A DNA stretch of 64,000 bases from an uncultured Tenacibaculum sp. (GCA_947504185.1 CANNGJ010000011.1:32822-96821), one strand, 5' to 3'; positions 30,318 through 39,098 are shown, numbered from the stretch's first letter. The notes: a model not told the origin generated them from the letters alone. Made by a program: numbers and translations.

Positions 30318-31439
30318 ATGAAAAAAATTAAAGAAATACATAATAGAATAAACCAGTTATCTAAAAATTTTTTGGGTTATCCACTTGCTAAAGACTTTGA
30401 TTATAGAAGTTTTGCACCTTTTTTAAATTTGTGTGTAAACAATGTAGGTGATCCTGAATCTTCATCTACTTTAGGCATAGATACAAAAGATATTGAACAA
30501 GAGGTGATCTCTTTTTTTACAGAACTTCTCTCAACTAATATTCAAGAATGTTGGGGATATGTTACCAATGGCGGTACAGAAGGTAATTTATACGGATTGT
30601 ATTTAGCGCGCGAGAGCTTTAATAATGCTATTGTATATTATAGTGAGTCAACACATTATAGCGTGAAAAAGAACCTTCATTTGTTAGGCTTAAGTAGCAT
30701 TGTAGTTAAAAGTCAAGACAACGGAGAATTAAATTATGATGACCTTAAAAGCCTTTTAGCCTTGCATAGAGATAAACCTGCGATTTTCTTTTTAAATATT
30801 GGCACCACAATGACAGAGGCTGTGGATGATCTTGATAAAATAAAAGAAATCATACATATATATGCTATTAAAGATTATTATATACACTGCGACGCTGCCT
30901 TTTTGGGTTGTATAGCTCCTTTTGTCGAGCCAAAGCCAAAATTTGATTTTTCTGAAGGAATTGATAGTGTATCCATTTCTGGCCATAAATTTATAGGAGG
31001 TCCAATACCTTGCGGTATTGTTTTAGCCAGAAGAAAGCATAGAAATCGTATTGTAAATTCTGTTTCTTACATAGATGCATTAGATACAACTATTACAGGT
31101 TCTAGAAATGGTTTAACACCATTGTTTTTATTAGATTTTATTGAAAAACATGGTAAAGAAGGCTTAAAAAAGCGCGCTAGAGCATCACAGAAACTCGCAG
31201 CTTATACCGAGAAACAGCTGAATAAATTAGGGGTTAATGCTTGGCGTAATAATGATGCACTTACGGTTGTTTTTGATAAACCTTCAAAAAAGTTGTGTAA
31301 AAAATACCAATTAGCTTCGCAAGATAATATTGCTCATATTATTTGCGTGCCTGGGATAGAGCAATGGCAAATAGATAATTTTATTAATGATTACAGAATA
31401 GAATTAGACGTTGTTGAATTAGAAGAGGCATCCGTTTAA
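30318..31439 (+). CDS. hdc: PLP-dependent histidine decarboxylase
   Basis: GYVTNGGTEGNLYG, YYSESTHYSVKK, HCDAAFLG, SISGHKFIGGPIPCGI (PLP-Lys). Confidence 0.88.
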   Translation: MKKIKEIHNRINQLSKNFLGYPLAKDFDYRSFAPFLNLCVNNVGDPESSSTLGIDTKDIEQEVISFFTELLSTNIQECWGYVTNGGTEGNLYGLYLARESFNNAIVYYSESTHYSVKKNLHLLGLSSIVVKSQDNGELNYDDLKSLLALHRDKPAIFFLNIGTTMTEAVDDLDKIKEIIHIYAIKDYYIHCDAAFLGCIAPFVEPKPKFDFSEGIDSVSISGHKFIGGPIPCGIVLARRKHRNRIVNSVSYIDALDTTITGSRNGLTPLFLLDFIEKHGKEGLKKRARASQKLAAYTEKQLNKLGVNAWRNNDALTVVFDKPSKKLCKKYQLASQDNIAHIICVPGIEQWQIDNFINDYRIELDVVELEEASV

Positions 31440-31530
31440 GATTAGGTTACCAACTAAATAATGAGAGACTTAATATTAAAATAAGAATAATTTTATTTGT
31501 GTTATTAATTATAACTACAACTTTTTCAGA

Positions 31531-31593
31531 ATGATAAACATAACAATTAATACTATTATTATAACTATTACCCGAATTAATATTCAGAGGTAG
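31531..31593 (+). CDS. Ile/Thr-rich leader peptide, MINITINTIIITITRINIQR (not in ORF track)
   Basis: 20 codons, 9 Ile and 4 Thr, followed by a hairpin terminator then ilvN. Confidence 0.82.
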   Translation: MINITINTIIITITRINIQR

Positions 31594-31624
31594 GTATGGT
31601 ATTGATACAACTTATAAAAAGAAG

Positions 31625-31652
31625 ACCATCCTTAAAAAAGATGGTTTTTTTT
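31625..31652 (+). terminator. Attenuator terminator upstream of ilvN
   Basis: ACCATC-CTTAAAAAA-GATGGT followed by T8; upstream GGTATGGT near the leader stop can pair with ACCAT as an anti-terminator. Confidence 0.8.
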
Positions 31653-31717
31653 ATGGTGAAAAATAATAAATATGTCCAATTATTGGTGGATTAATCTTTA
31701 TCTAAATAAAGTTAAAT

Positions 31718-32239
31718 ATGAATAAACTTAAAACATACACCGTATCTATTTATACAGAAAATACAATAGGTTTACTTAATCGCATTTCTGGTATTTTTCA
31801 ACGAAGACATATTAATATACTAAGTATTAATTCTTCTATTTCAGAAATTGAAAACGTTTTCAAATGGGCTATTGTCGTTAATATCACAGAAGAACAAATT
31901 AAAAAAGTTATTACGCAAATAGAAAAGCAGATAGAAGTTATTAAAGCGTATTACCATACCGATGATGAAATTTTGTATCAAGAATCTGCAATGTTTAAAA
32001 TAAAATCAGAACTGCTATTTGATAATAAAGAAGTACAAAAAAAAATAAAAGATAGTAATGTGCGAATTATTGAGGTAAACAAAAAATATTGCGTTTTAGA
32101 GAAATCGGGTGACTCAAAAGAAGTAACTGATTTATATGACTTTTTAAACCCATACGGAATACTTCAGTTCGTTCGTTCAGGCAGAATAGTTATTTCAAGA
32201 GAACCTATGAATATATCTATATTATTAGAAAAATCGTAG
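31718..32239 (+). CDS. ilvN: Acetolactate synthase small (regulatory) subunit
   Basis: YTVSIYTENTIGLLNRISGIFQRRHINILSINSS ACT domain; C-terminal ALS_ss domain. Confidence 0.9.
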   Translation: MNKLKTYTVSIYTENTIGLLNRISGIFQRRHINILSINSSISEIENVFKWAIVVNITEEQIKKVITQIEKQIEVIKAYYHTDDEILYQESAMFKIKSELLFDNKEVQKKIKDSNVRIIEVNKKYCVLEKSGDSKEVTDLYDFLNPYGILQFVRSGRIVISREPMNISILLEKS

Positions 32240-32252
32240 TTAACTTCAATAT

Positions 32253-32561
32253 TTGTCTAAAAAAATAAAGCTAAATTCGAGAGAATGCTTGGTAAAAGGC
32301 AAAACCATGACAAGCTTTCCATCATGGAATGAAAAAAATATAATGAAGCAATCTAACTTTGGCAAATTATTGCCTTATGATATGGAAACCGAATTACTAA
32401 AAAGAGGTGCTAAACTGAAAGTCTATAACCACGAAAAGAAGATAAATTACGAAATCGTGGATTCTAAAAACAGATTGGTTACAGCATCCTTTTCGAATAG
32501 CGGAAGTTTTTTGGCAAAAGAATTTTTGAAATTAATTAATAGCTTGCATGAGACCAACTAA
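32253..32561 (+). pseudogene. 3' fragment of a DJ-1/PfpI-type protein gene
   Basis: Strong identity to the C-terminal part of the 53381-54142 product (KTMTSFPSWNEKNIMKQSNFGKLLPYDMETELLKRGA...); N-terminal half absent. Confidence 0.85.
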
Positions 32562-32589
32562 CGTGTTTGTAAGACGCCTTTTTTATATT

Positions 32590-33627
32590 TCACTCCGATG
32601 TGCTATCATAGTATATTTCCACTATCGAGGTTGTTAACCCAGCTATCACAGGTCCGAGTATAAAACCGGAAAGTCCAAAAAGGGTAATGCCACCCAAAGT
32701 ACTTATTAAAACCATGAGGTCCGACATTTCTGTGTCGCTTCCCACTAAAACTGGGCGTAAAATATTATCTATATTGCTTACCACTAAAAAACCCCAGACG
32801 AGTACGCCAATTCCAGCGGTAGTATTTCCTGTTAACATTAAATATATGCTCGCAGGCACGTAGATCATGGCACTCCCCACACTTGGAATCAATGATGCAA
32901 TGGCTGCCAAGGTTCCCCAGAACAAAGGGTCTCCGATACCTGCAACCCAAAATGCCAATCCAACCAAAGCTCCTTGAACCATACCTATGAGTAAGGCACC
33001 CTTTATGGTAGCTCTTGAAATGGAAATTATCTTTTTTATCAAATCTTGAGTTTGCTGTTTTGTAAACGGGGTGTATTTGAGTACCATTTTATTTAACATC
33101 TCTTTTTCAGACAAAAAATAATACAAGGCGTATAACATAGTGAACAGGTTAATGAAGAACACCAAAGTACCTTGTGCAAAACTGCTTAATCCTTCTACAA
33201 ATACATTGCCTAATAAACTTGTCAGCTCTCCTATTTTGGTATAGATTTCTGTTTTGTAGGGCTCTAATTGCCCTTTAAACGGAAACCACTCCGGAAGTGA
33301 TTGGTTGAGTGCATCTGTATTTGACATTTGGTTTTCCAGCAATACAGGAAGGCTCTGAGAAACAGAAACTGCCTGTTTGTATACAAGAATGATTAAAAAA
33401 ATGGAAGGGATTATAATGGTCAACAAAAAGAGTATCGTTGTTATTACGGCAGATAATATTCTTTTTCCTTTCAGTTTTTTTAACAGTTTACCATAAAACG
33501 GCTGAAGCATGCCTGCCACCAAAGCTGCTATAACTACAGGTATAATATAATCTTTTACGACAATTAAAAAGAGTATGCCAATTACAATGAGCAGTAGGGT
33601 TGCCAATACATTATTTCTTTTGGTCAT
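32590..33627 (-). CDS. AI-2E (YdiK/PerM) family transporter
   Basis: Polytopic; C-terminal GSDTEMSDLMVLISTLGGITLFGLSGFILGPVIAGL. Confidence 0.92.
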   Translation of the reverse strand: MTKRNNVLATLLLIVIGILFLIVVKDYIIPVVIAALVAGMLQPFYGKLLKKLKGKRILSAVITTILFLLTIIIPSIFLIILVYKQAVSVSQSLPVLLENQMSNTDALNQSLPEWFPFKGQLEPYKTEIYTKIGELTSLLGNVFVEGLSSFAQGTLVFFINLFTMLYALYYFLSEKEMLNKMVLKYTPFTKQQTQDLIKKIISISRATIKGALLIGMVQGALVGLAFWVAGIGDPLFWGTLAAIASLIPSVGSAMIYVPASIYLMLTGNTTAGIGVLVWGFLVVSNIDNILRPVLVGSDTEMSDLMVLISTLGGITLFGLSGFILGPVIAGLTTSIVEIYYDSTSE

Positions 33628-33666
33628 TGTTCTTTTTTGTTTTGAATTGCTTTACGATTATCCATT

Positions 33667-34356
33667 CTATTCCTTTTTGAAGAACATACTAATGGCAATA
33701 AATCCAAAAATGGCCCCTCCAATATGGGCGAAATGCGCAATATTGTCCCATTGAAAATTCTTAACCCCTAAAAACAGTTCAATGCCCATATAAACAGGGA
33801 TAAAATATTTTGCCTTTATAGGAATGGGTAAAAAAATGAGGCTTAATTCGGTATTGGGAAAAAAATAGGCAAAGGCAGCCAAAATACCCATAATGGCGCC
33901 TGAAGCCCCAACGATTGCGCCATTAATTTTTAGATTAATATCTGCTAGATAAGAATCTATATAATTTCTTCCGTTGGCAATTAGTTCGGCTCCTTCGTTT
34001 TGTATTTGGGCTATAATATCTGTTGGAACATCTGATAATTGAAACCAAATTACTGCCATGTGCAACAAAAAGGCTCCAAAAGCGGAGAAGAAATAGAGGA
34101 AGATATATTGATTTGAAGCCAGCTTTTTTTCAATAGCGCTTCCAAAAACAACGAGGGCATACATGTTAAACAATAAATGTGCCCATCCACCGTGCATAAA
34201 TATGTGTGTTACTATTTGAAAGGGTTTAAAAAACGTACTCTTAAAATAATAGAGCGCCAAAAGTTGGTTTAATGCGGGTATTATTAATGCCAAAGCAAAA
34301 AAGGCTATATTCAATATCAATAGGACCTTTGTAACTTTTGGTAAATTTATATTCAT
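33667..34356 (-). CDS. Rhomboid family intramembrane serine protease
   Basis: HIFMHGGWAHLLFNMYAL, GASGAIMG catalytic Ser, HFAHIGGAIFGF catalytic His. Confidence 0.93.
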   Translation of the reverse strand: MNINLPKVTKVLLILNIAFFALALIIPALNQLLALYYFKSTFFKPFQIVTHIFMHGGWAHLLFNMYALVVFGSAIEKKLASNQYIFLYFFSAFGAFLLHMAVIWFQLSDVPTDIIAQIQNEGAELIANGRNYIDSYLADINLKINGAIVGASGAIMGILAAFAYFFPNTELSLIFLPIPIKAKYFIPVYMGIELFLGVKNFQWDNIAHFAHIGGAIFGFIAISMFFKKE

Positions 34357-34385
34357 CTATTTAAATTTTATCAAGAACCTATGGT

Positions 34386-34451
34386 TCAGTTATTTAACTT
34401 TTTCGGCGGGTAATGACCATTGCCTGCCAAATGCCCATTATGGGCTTTCAT
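34386..34451 (-). repeat. Copy 2 of the MKAHNGH intergenic repeat with 21-aa mini-ORF MKAHNGHLAGNGHYPPKKLNN; whole repeat about 34357-34452
   Basis: Direct read of the complement; hairpin GCCCATAATGGGC. Confidence 0.75.
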
Positions 34452-34525
34452 AGGTGTTTATTAAAGTTTTTATTGGGATTGAAAGATTTGAGTTTAGTTG
34501 GTTATACGATTTTTGATCTCTCAGA

Positions 34526-35209
34526 TTATAGTGCATATTCCAATAAAAAGATATGGCCGTTACCTCCTTCGTGGTGAACTGCTTCATAAAACGATTCTAT
34601 TTTATAACCAAAGCCTATTTCGTGGTTATTTTTGAATTTATGAACGAATTTTAATCCAAACTCCCTTGAGTTTGGAAAACGCTCTCCGCTGGCTGGGTCT
34701 TTTAAGAAATACCATTCGGCAGAGGTTTTGAGTTTCCATTCGGTGTTCTTCTCTTCGTTTTCAGACAATAAAAAGTGAAGATCCATCCTGTATCTAAGTC
34801 TCCCGTAGTTTTCGTTTTTAGTGTCTTCGCCAGAAATAAAAAGGTTTCTCCATTCCGCTTTTGCCTTTTGATAGAACAAAATACGCTCAGAAATAGGTGT
34901 ATATAAGCCTATTCCTGCCCAAGGTCTTAGTTCATAAAGGTTATCAATCTCTTTATTAAAAGTGTAGCTATTGTATAAACCTCCTAGTAAATGCCAATTA
35001 TTGAGTTTTCTTATGGCAGTAAAACCAAGTCCTAAACGTCTCCAGCCTACTTCATCGTATATGTGTTTCCAGCTTGGGGTTATTCTTAACGTCCATTTTT
35101 CATTTTCAAACACATCAGCTCTAAATTCTAACTCATTAAAAAATTCGTCTTGCGCCCAAGATAGTTGGCATACCAACAGTAGTAACGCTGTAATTAAAAT
35201 TTTGTTCAT
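34526..35209 (-). CDS. DUF2490-type outer-membrane protein
   Basis: Signal peptide; WTLRITPSWKHIYDEVGWRRLGLGF; beta-barrel pattern. Confidence 0.7.
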   Translation of the reverse strand: MNKILITALLLLVCQLSWAQDEFFNELEFRADVFENEKWTLRITPSWKHIYDEVGWRRLGLGFTAIRKLNNWHLLGGLYNSYTFNKEIDNLYELRPWAGIGLYTPISERILFYQKAKAEWRNLFISGEDTKNENYGRLRYRMDLHFLLSENEEKNTEWKLKTSAEWYFLKDPASGERFPNSREFGLKFVHKFKNNHEIGFGYKIESFYEAVHHEGGNGHIFLLEYAL

Positions 35210-35248
35210 CTATTTTTTTTTACAAGACCCTATGGTTCAGTTATTTAA

Positions 35249-35302
35249 TTATTTCAGTGGGTAATAACCATTGCCTGCCAAATGCCCATTATGGGCTTTC
35301 AT
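35249..35302 (-). repeat. Copy 3 of the MKAHNGH intergenic repeat with 17-aa mini-ORF MKAHNGHLAGNGYYPLK; whole repeat about 35210-35303
   Basis: Direct read of the complement; starts 3 nt after the BamA-like stop codon. Confidence 0.75.
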
Positions 35303-35305
35303 ATT

Positions 35306-36535
35306 CTAAAAAACCTCGTTTACGCTTAAATAAAATCCTTGTGCCCCATAATTACCAAATGCATAATCCAAAGCAATATTGGTTCTCGATTTTTCGTTGA
35401 CCATAAAACGCAGACCTGTCCCAATACCTGTATTTATATAATCGAACATTTTTATATTGGCGTCTTTATTGGTTGCCGTAGTGGCATTGGCATAAATCAC
35501 TGCACCCCATTTCTCCTTGTTTTTTTGTAACGGAAAACGCCACTCCAATTCGGTATAAGAGAGAGACTGTCCTCTAAAACGTCCTTGTGGGTAAGCTCTA
35601 CCAGACCGCCCAAATTGGTCCCATCCTAACGATGGCAAATCTAAATAAGGTAGTGTGCCGCTTGTTTCAAAGTTGCTATAAGTCCAGAGAGCCAGTACGT
35701 TTCTTGGTTGGTTTTTATTAAGGTTAAAATAATCCCTATACTCTAACCATAAGGTCGATGAGCTTTTATTGCTTCCCAGCCATTGCGGGTTGACTTTAAA
35801 TGATATGAAGGCATACCTGCCGTCGTAAGGGTTTATGGTATTGTCCCGTGTGTCGTACAATGCGTTTATAGAAACTCCTGACAAGGTGTATTTTTCCGGA
35901 TTAAAGCCTTTGTCCATACTATAGGCATAATGGCTGGTAATGACCTCGGGCGTAGTTTCCAAATCTAACAACTGGTCGTCTATCTTGCTATGGATGTCCA
36001 AATGATAGCCTACGCCTACAAAAAATCTGGAATTATTAATTCTCTTTAAAGCGGTTTGATACAATCTTAAAAAGTTAAACTTCATAAATTGTGCTTCATC
36101 TATCCCTGCACTTACAAGTCCGTCGTCGTATTCTATACCTGTAGATACCAATCGTGCCGATTGTGGCCCCGTACCAAGGCCAAAAGTGGGTTGGGAGGTG
36201 ATAAAGTACCTCCAATCGGTCATAATTGCCCAAGAGTCTTCTTTTAAAAATGCGGTGGATTTTAGGGTTAGAAGCCACTGCTTTTTTGTTGTGTATATAA
36301 TAGATCCCAAAGCAGAAGATATACTTGTGGTTTCTGGGTCGCCCATATTCCAATTGGCAGCAGGTGCTACACCAAACATCCAACCCGTAGCCGGTGTTGA
36401 GGCTATTATCGGTAACCAAACCGTATTCACTTTTTTACTTGGGTTCTTTTTATCTTCTATATTTTGTTCTTGTGAAAAACCAATTTGAAAAACAGAAAGT
36501 GTAAAAATAAAAATGATTATTCTGGATGCCTTCAT
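35306..36535 (-). CDS. BamA/TamA-family (D15-type) outer-membrane protein
   Basis: Signal peptide; YDTRDNTINPYDGRYAFISFK; RFRGQSLSYTELEWRFPL; C-terminal strand ending in F. Confidence 0.8.
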   Translation of the reverse strand: MKASRIIIFIFTLSVFQIGFSQEQNIEDKKNPSKKVNTVWLPIIASTPATGWMFGVAPAANWNMGDPETTSISSALGSIIYTTKKQWLLTLKSTAFLKEDSWAIMTDWRYFITSQPTFGLGTGPQSARLVSTGIEYDDGLVSAGIDEAQFMKFNFLRLYQTALKRINNSRFFVGVGYHLDIHSKIDDQLLDLETTPEVITSHYAYSMDKGFNPEKYTLSGVSINALYDTRDNTINPYDGRYAFISFKVNPQWLGSNKSSSTLWLEYRDYFNLNKNQPRNVLALWTYSNFETSGTLPYLDLPSLGWDQFGRSGRAYPQGRFRGQSLSYTELEWRFPLQKNKEKWGAVIYANATTATNKDANIKMFDYINTGIGTGLRFMVNEKSRTNIALDYAFGNYGAQGFYLSVNEVF

Positions 36536-36575
36536 ACGTTTAATTTTTTCATGAACTTGAGGTTCGGTTATTTAA

Positions 36576-36629
36576 CTATTTCGATAGGTAATGCCCTTGG
36601 TTTGCTAAATGCCCATTATGGGCTTTCAT
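36576..36629 (-). repeat. Copy 4 of the MKAHNGH intergenic repeat with 17-aa mini-ORF MKAHNGHLANQGHYLSK; whole repeat about 36536-36630
   Basis: Direct read of the complement; TAA-T-ATG junction with the upstream DUF308 gene. Confidence 0.75.
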
Positions 36630-36630
36630 A

Positions 36631-37275
36631 TTAATTACTGTTCTTTTTAATTTCTTCGCTTATTTCCTGCTTAACAGCTGCAAATTTTTCTTTCAGTTCT
36701 TTTGAAATCCTTTTAGGTGTGTCTTTTAATTTTTTCAATTTTAATGAAACATAAATGTTGTACACTCCTGCCATAATTAGCGACAATGCTGTCCATACTA
36801 CCACAGTGAGTCCTGCAAATACGGGATTCCAAATAAGGATGAACGAAAAAATGAGCCCCAAAACAGCCATAAACATAAGTCTGCCCCAATGTGGTACACC
36901 GTAATTTTTTAAATCGAAGGCATAACCTAAACCAGTTATAGACCTGAACATTAACATAAAGCCAACATAAAAAGGAAGGGCGTTTAAAGAAATATTTGGA
37001 TGCATTAACAATAACACACCTATAACAGCGTTTACTATCCCAAAAACCAAGCTCCAGCCCCAATTGTCCAGTATTTTTCGGTTAGAGATAGAAAAGTAAA
37101 CTTCCATAAGACCCGTAACTAAAAATGAAATACTAAAAACTAAAGAAAGTGCAACATAGGATTCTACCGGATAACCAAATACATAGATTCCTAATACTAT
37201 AAAAATGACACCTGTAATTAGAGGTAAATACCAATGCTTAATAGTGTTACTGATTAGTTTAATAAAGTTTGACAT
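36631..37275 (-). CDS. DUF308/HdeD-family membrane protein
   Basis: Six hydrophobic segments; GVIFIVLGIYVFGYPVESYVALSLVFSISFLVTGLMEV. Confidence 0.85.
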   Translation of the reverse strand: MSNFIKLISNTIKHWYLPLITGVIFIVLGIYVFGYPVESYVALSLVFSISFLVTGLMEVYFSISNRKILDNWGWSLVFGIVNAVIGVLLLMHPNISLNALPFYVGFMLMFRSITGLGYAFDLKNYGVPHWGRLMFMAVLGLIFSFILIWNPVFAGLTVVVWTALSLIMAGVYNIYVSLKLKKLKDTPKRISKELKEKFAAVKQEISEEIKKNSN

Positions 37276-37355
37276 GATTCTATGGTTTTAAATTGATTTT
37301 TATTTGTTTTAACAGATAAATTAAATTGAGAACAGTATCTCGTTATCTGGATAAC

Positions 37356-37745
37356 TTATCTTAAGTTCTTTTTTAATTCATCTGCTTCTATTGCTGTATT
37401 AATGGCTTTTATGATTGCTAATTCTGCCTCCATAATGGATTCGTGAGCCAATCTTATGCGGGCCGCAGCATATTTTTCAGAGTGTTTGGCACGCCTAATG
37501 GCTTGCTTTTTTGTAGGGCTGTTATCAAAATCTTCAACACTGCTTTTTAAGGTTTGTTTTTTTATGATTAGATTTTCCTGGGCCGCACTAAAGGCGCTCA
37601 TAGTTTTGCTTTTATTTTTTTGTATTAGCTGTAAAACCTGTTCTTCTTTGTAATTCGCTTTTTCTATTATATCATCCACTTTTGCCTTAAGTATGGTTAT
37701 ATCTTTTGTAAACTTATTTTTTAACTGCTGTACAGATAAATCCAT
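37356..37745 (-). CDS. Hypothetical small helical protein
   Basis: 129 aa, coiled-coil/charged; under palindrome site 5. Confidence 0.6.
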   Translation of the reverse strand: MDLSVQQLKNKFTKDITILKAKVDDIIEKANYKEEQVLQLIQKNKSKTMSAFSAAQENLIIKKQTLKSSVEDFDNSPTKKQAIRRAKHSEKYAAARIRLAHESIMEAELAIIKAINTAIEADELKKNLR

Positions 37746-37841
37746 AACTTAAATATTTATTATGCGTATTGTTTCAATTAGATGCGAAGAGGTTATAAAA
37801 TTTCAAATGCTTCTACATGAAGTACAATGTGCTAACTCAAA

Positions 37842-37886
37842 CAAATTTAGAAGACTAAAAATCAAATAATCTTGAATTAATTCAAT
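37842..37886 (-). promoter_or_regulatory. Palindrome site 5 plus -7 box upstream of the 37356-37745 gene
   Basis: ATTGAATTAATTCAAG (sense), core 37871-37886; 21 bp; TAAATTTG at 37849-37842. Confidence 0.75.
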
Positions 37887-37968
37887 AATATTTCTTGTAT
37901 GTACGTCTTCAGATGAATTTGAACCTTTTGGGTTAAAATTTAAAAAGGTTTGTATGCTAATTTTAAGT

Positions 37969-38915
37969 TTAATTTACATCCCTTTCAGACAAAAAATTAA
38001 GTGTTGTTTTTTTCACTTTATCACCATCATTTCCCCACCATACAAAGTGTCCCGCTCCATTAATTTTAATCATTTCAATTGTTCTTATTTCTTTTTCTAG
38101 TTTTTCAGCGTGCTCAATTCCAACATCTTTATCAACTTTTGAATAGATTGCTAATGTTGGACACGAAATAGAAGACCAATCAATATTAGCAAGAGCTGTT
38201 GCATAGGCAACTTCTGCCATCATGTCATTGTAAAGTTTATCCATTGGTGTAAGAGTATATACATATTGTTTAAATTCTTTTTTCTTCTCGCTACAATTCA
38301 TAATCTCATTAGCTATTTTTATTATTTCTTTTTTGTTGATATTGGCTTCGGTTTTTAGAAATGATTTTATTGTAGCCTTAGGAAATACTAGAGCTGATAA
38401 CTTCAATAAAAAGGATATTGCCTTTTTACCTTTTTTAGATAGAATTATTTTTCCTAATAAGGAATTTGCTGATGCTTGATTAATTGTATATTTTCCTGCA
38501 ATTGCAGACCAAAGAATAAGTTTTTTTATAGGAAACTTTTTTGCATAGAATAAAGCTTGTAATCCGCCTATTGAAATTCCGAAAACCGTTACAGGGGTGG
38601 TAACACCAATACTTTCAAGAGTCTCTTTGTAAATATTAGCATGCTCTTTATGCTGTTTACAGTTTTAAGAGGTAAATTGTAGTAACCTGGTCGGTTAACA
38701 CTAATTAATCTATATCCTTTGTTTATTAACCAATTAAAAACTAAAACACTGTTAAATCCAGCTCCACCTCCTGTAGAGAATAAAATGATTTCGCCGTTTT
38801 TCGGCCCAACATCAATATACCTAATTTCTCCATAAGAAGTTTTAGCCGTTTTATAAGTGTCGAATTTTCTTTTTTCAAGTTTACTAACTAATGATAAACA
38901 ATCAATATTAAACAT
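37969..38915 (-). pseudogene. Alpha/beta hydrolase split by a single frameshift near 38640-38665
   Basis: N-terminal part in 38589-38915; frame continues as HKEHANIYKETLESIGVTTPVTVFGISIGGLQALFYAKKFP... through to 37969. Confidence 0.85.
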
Positions 38916-38920
38916 TTGTA

Positions 38921-39063
38921 TGTCCGTTTTATGTCATAATTATATTTTAAAGCGTCATTCCGAATTTATTTCGGAATCTCATCACTCAATAAATCAAATA
39001 TTTACAATGAGAACCTGAAACAAGTTCAGGTTGACGAGTGTCTTTTATGACTCATTACGGACA
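38921..39063. mobile_element. MITE-like palindromic element
   Basis: TGTCCG...CGGACA outer ends; inner CGTCA (38953) ... TGACG (39036); internal hairpins TTCCGAATTTATTTCGGAA and AACCTGAAACAAGTTCAGGTT. Confidence 0.6.
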
Positions 39064-39098
39064 ATCAATTAAACATTTATACTTTCCTAAATCAATTA

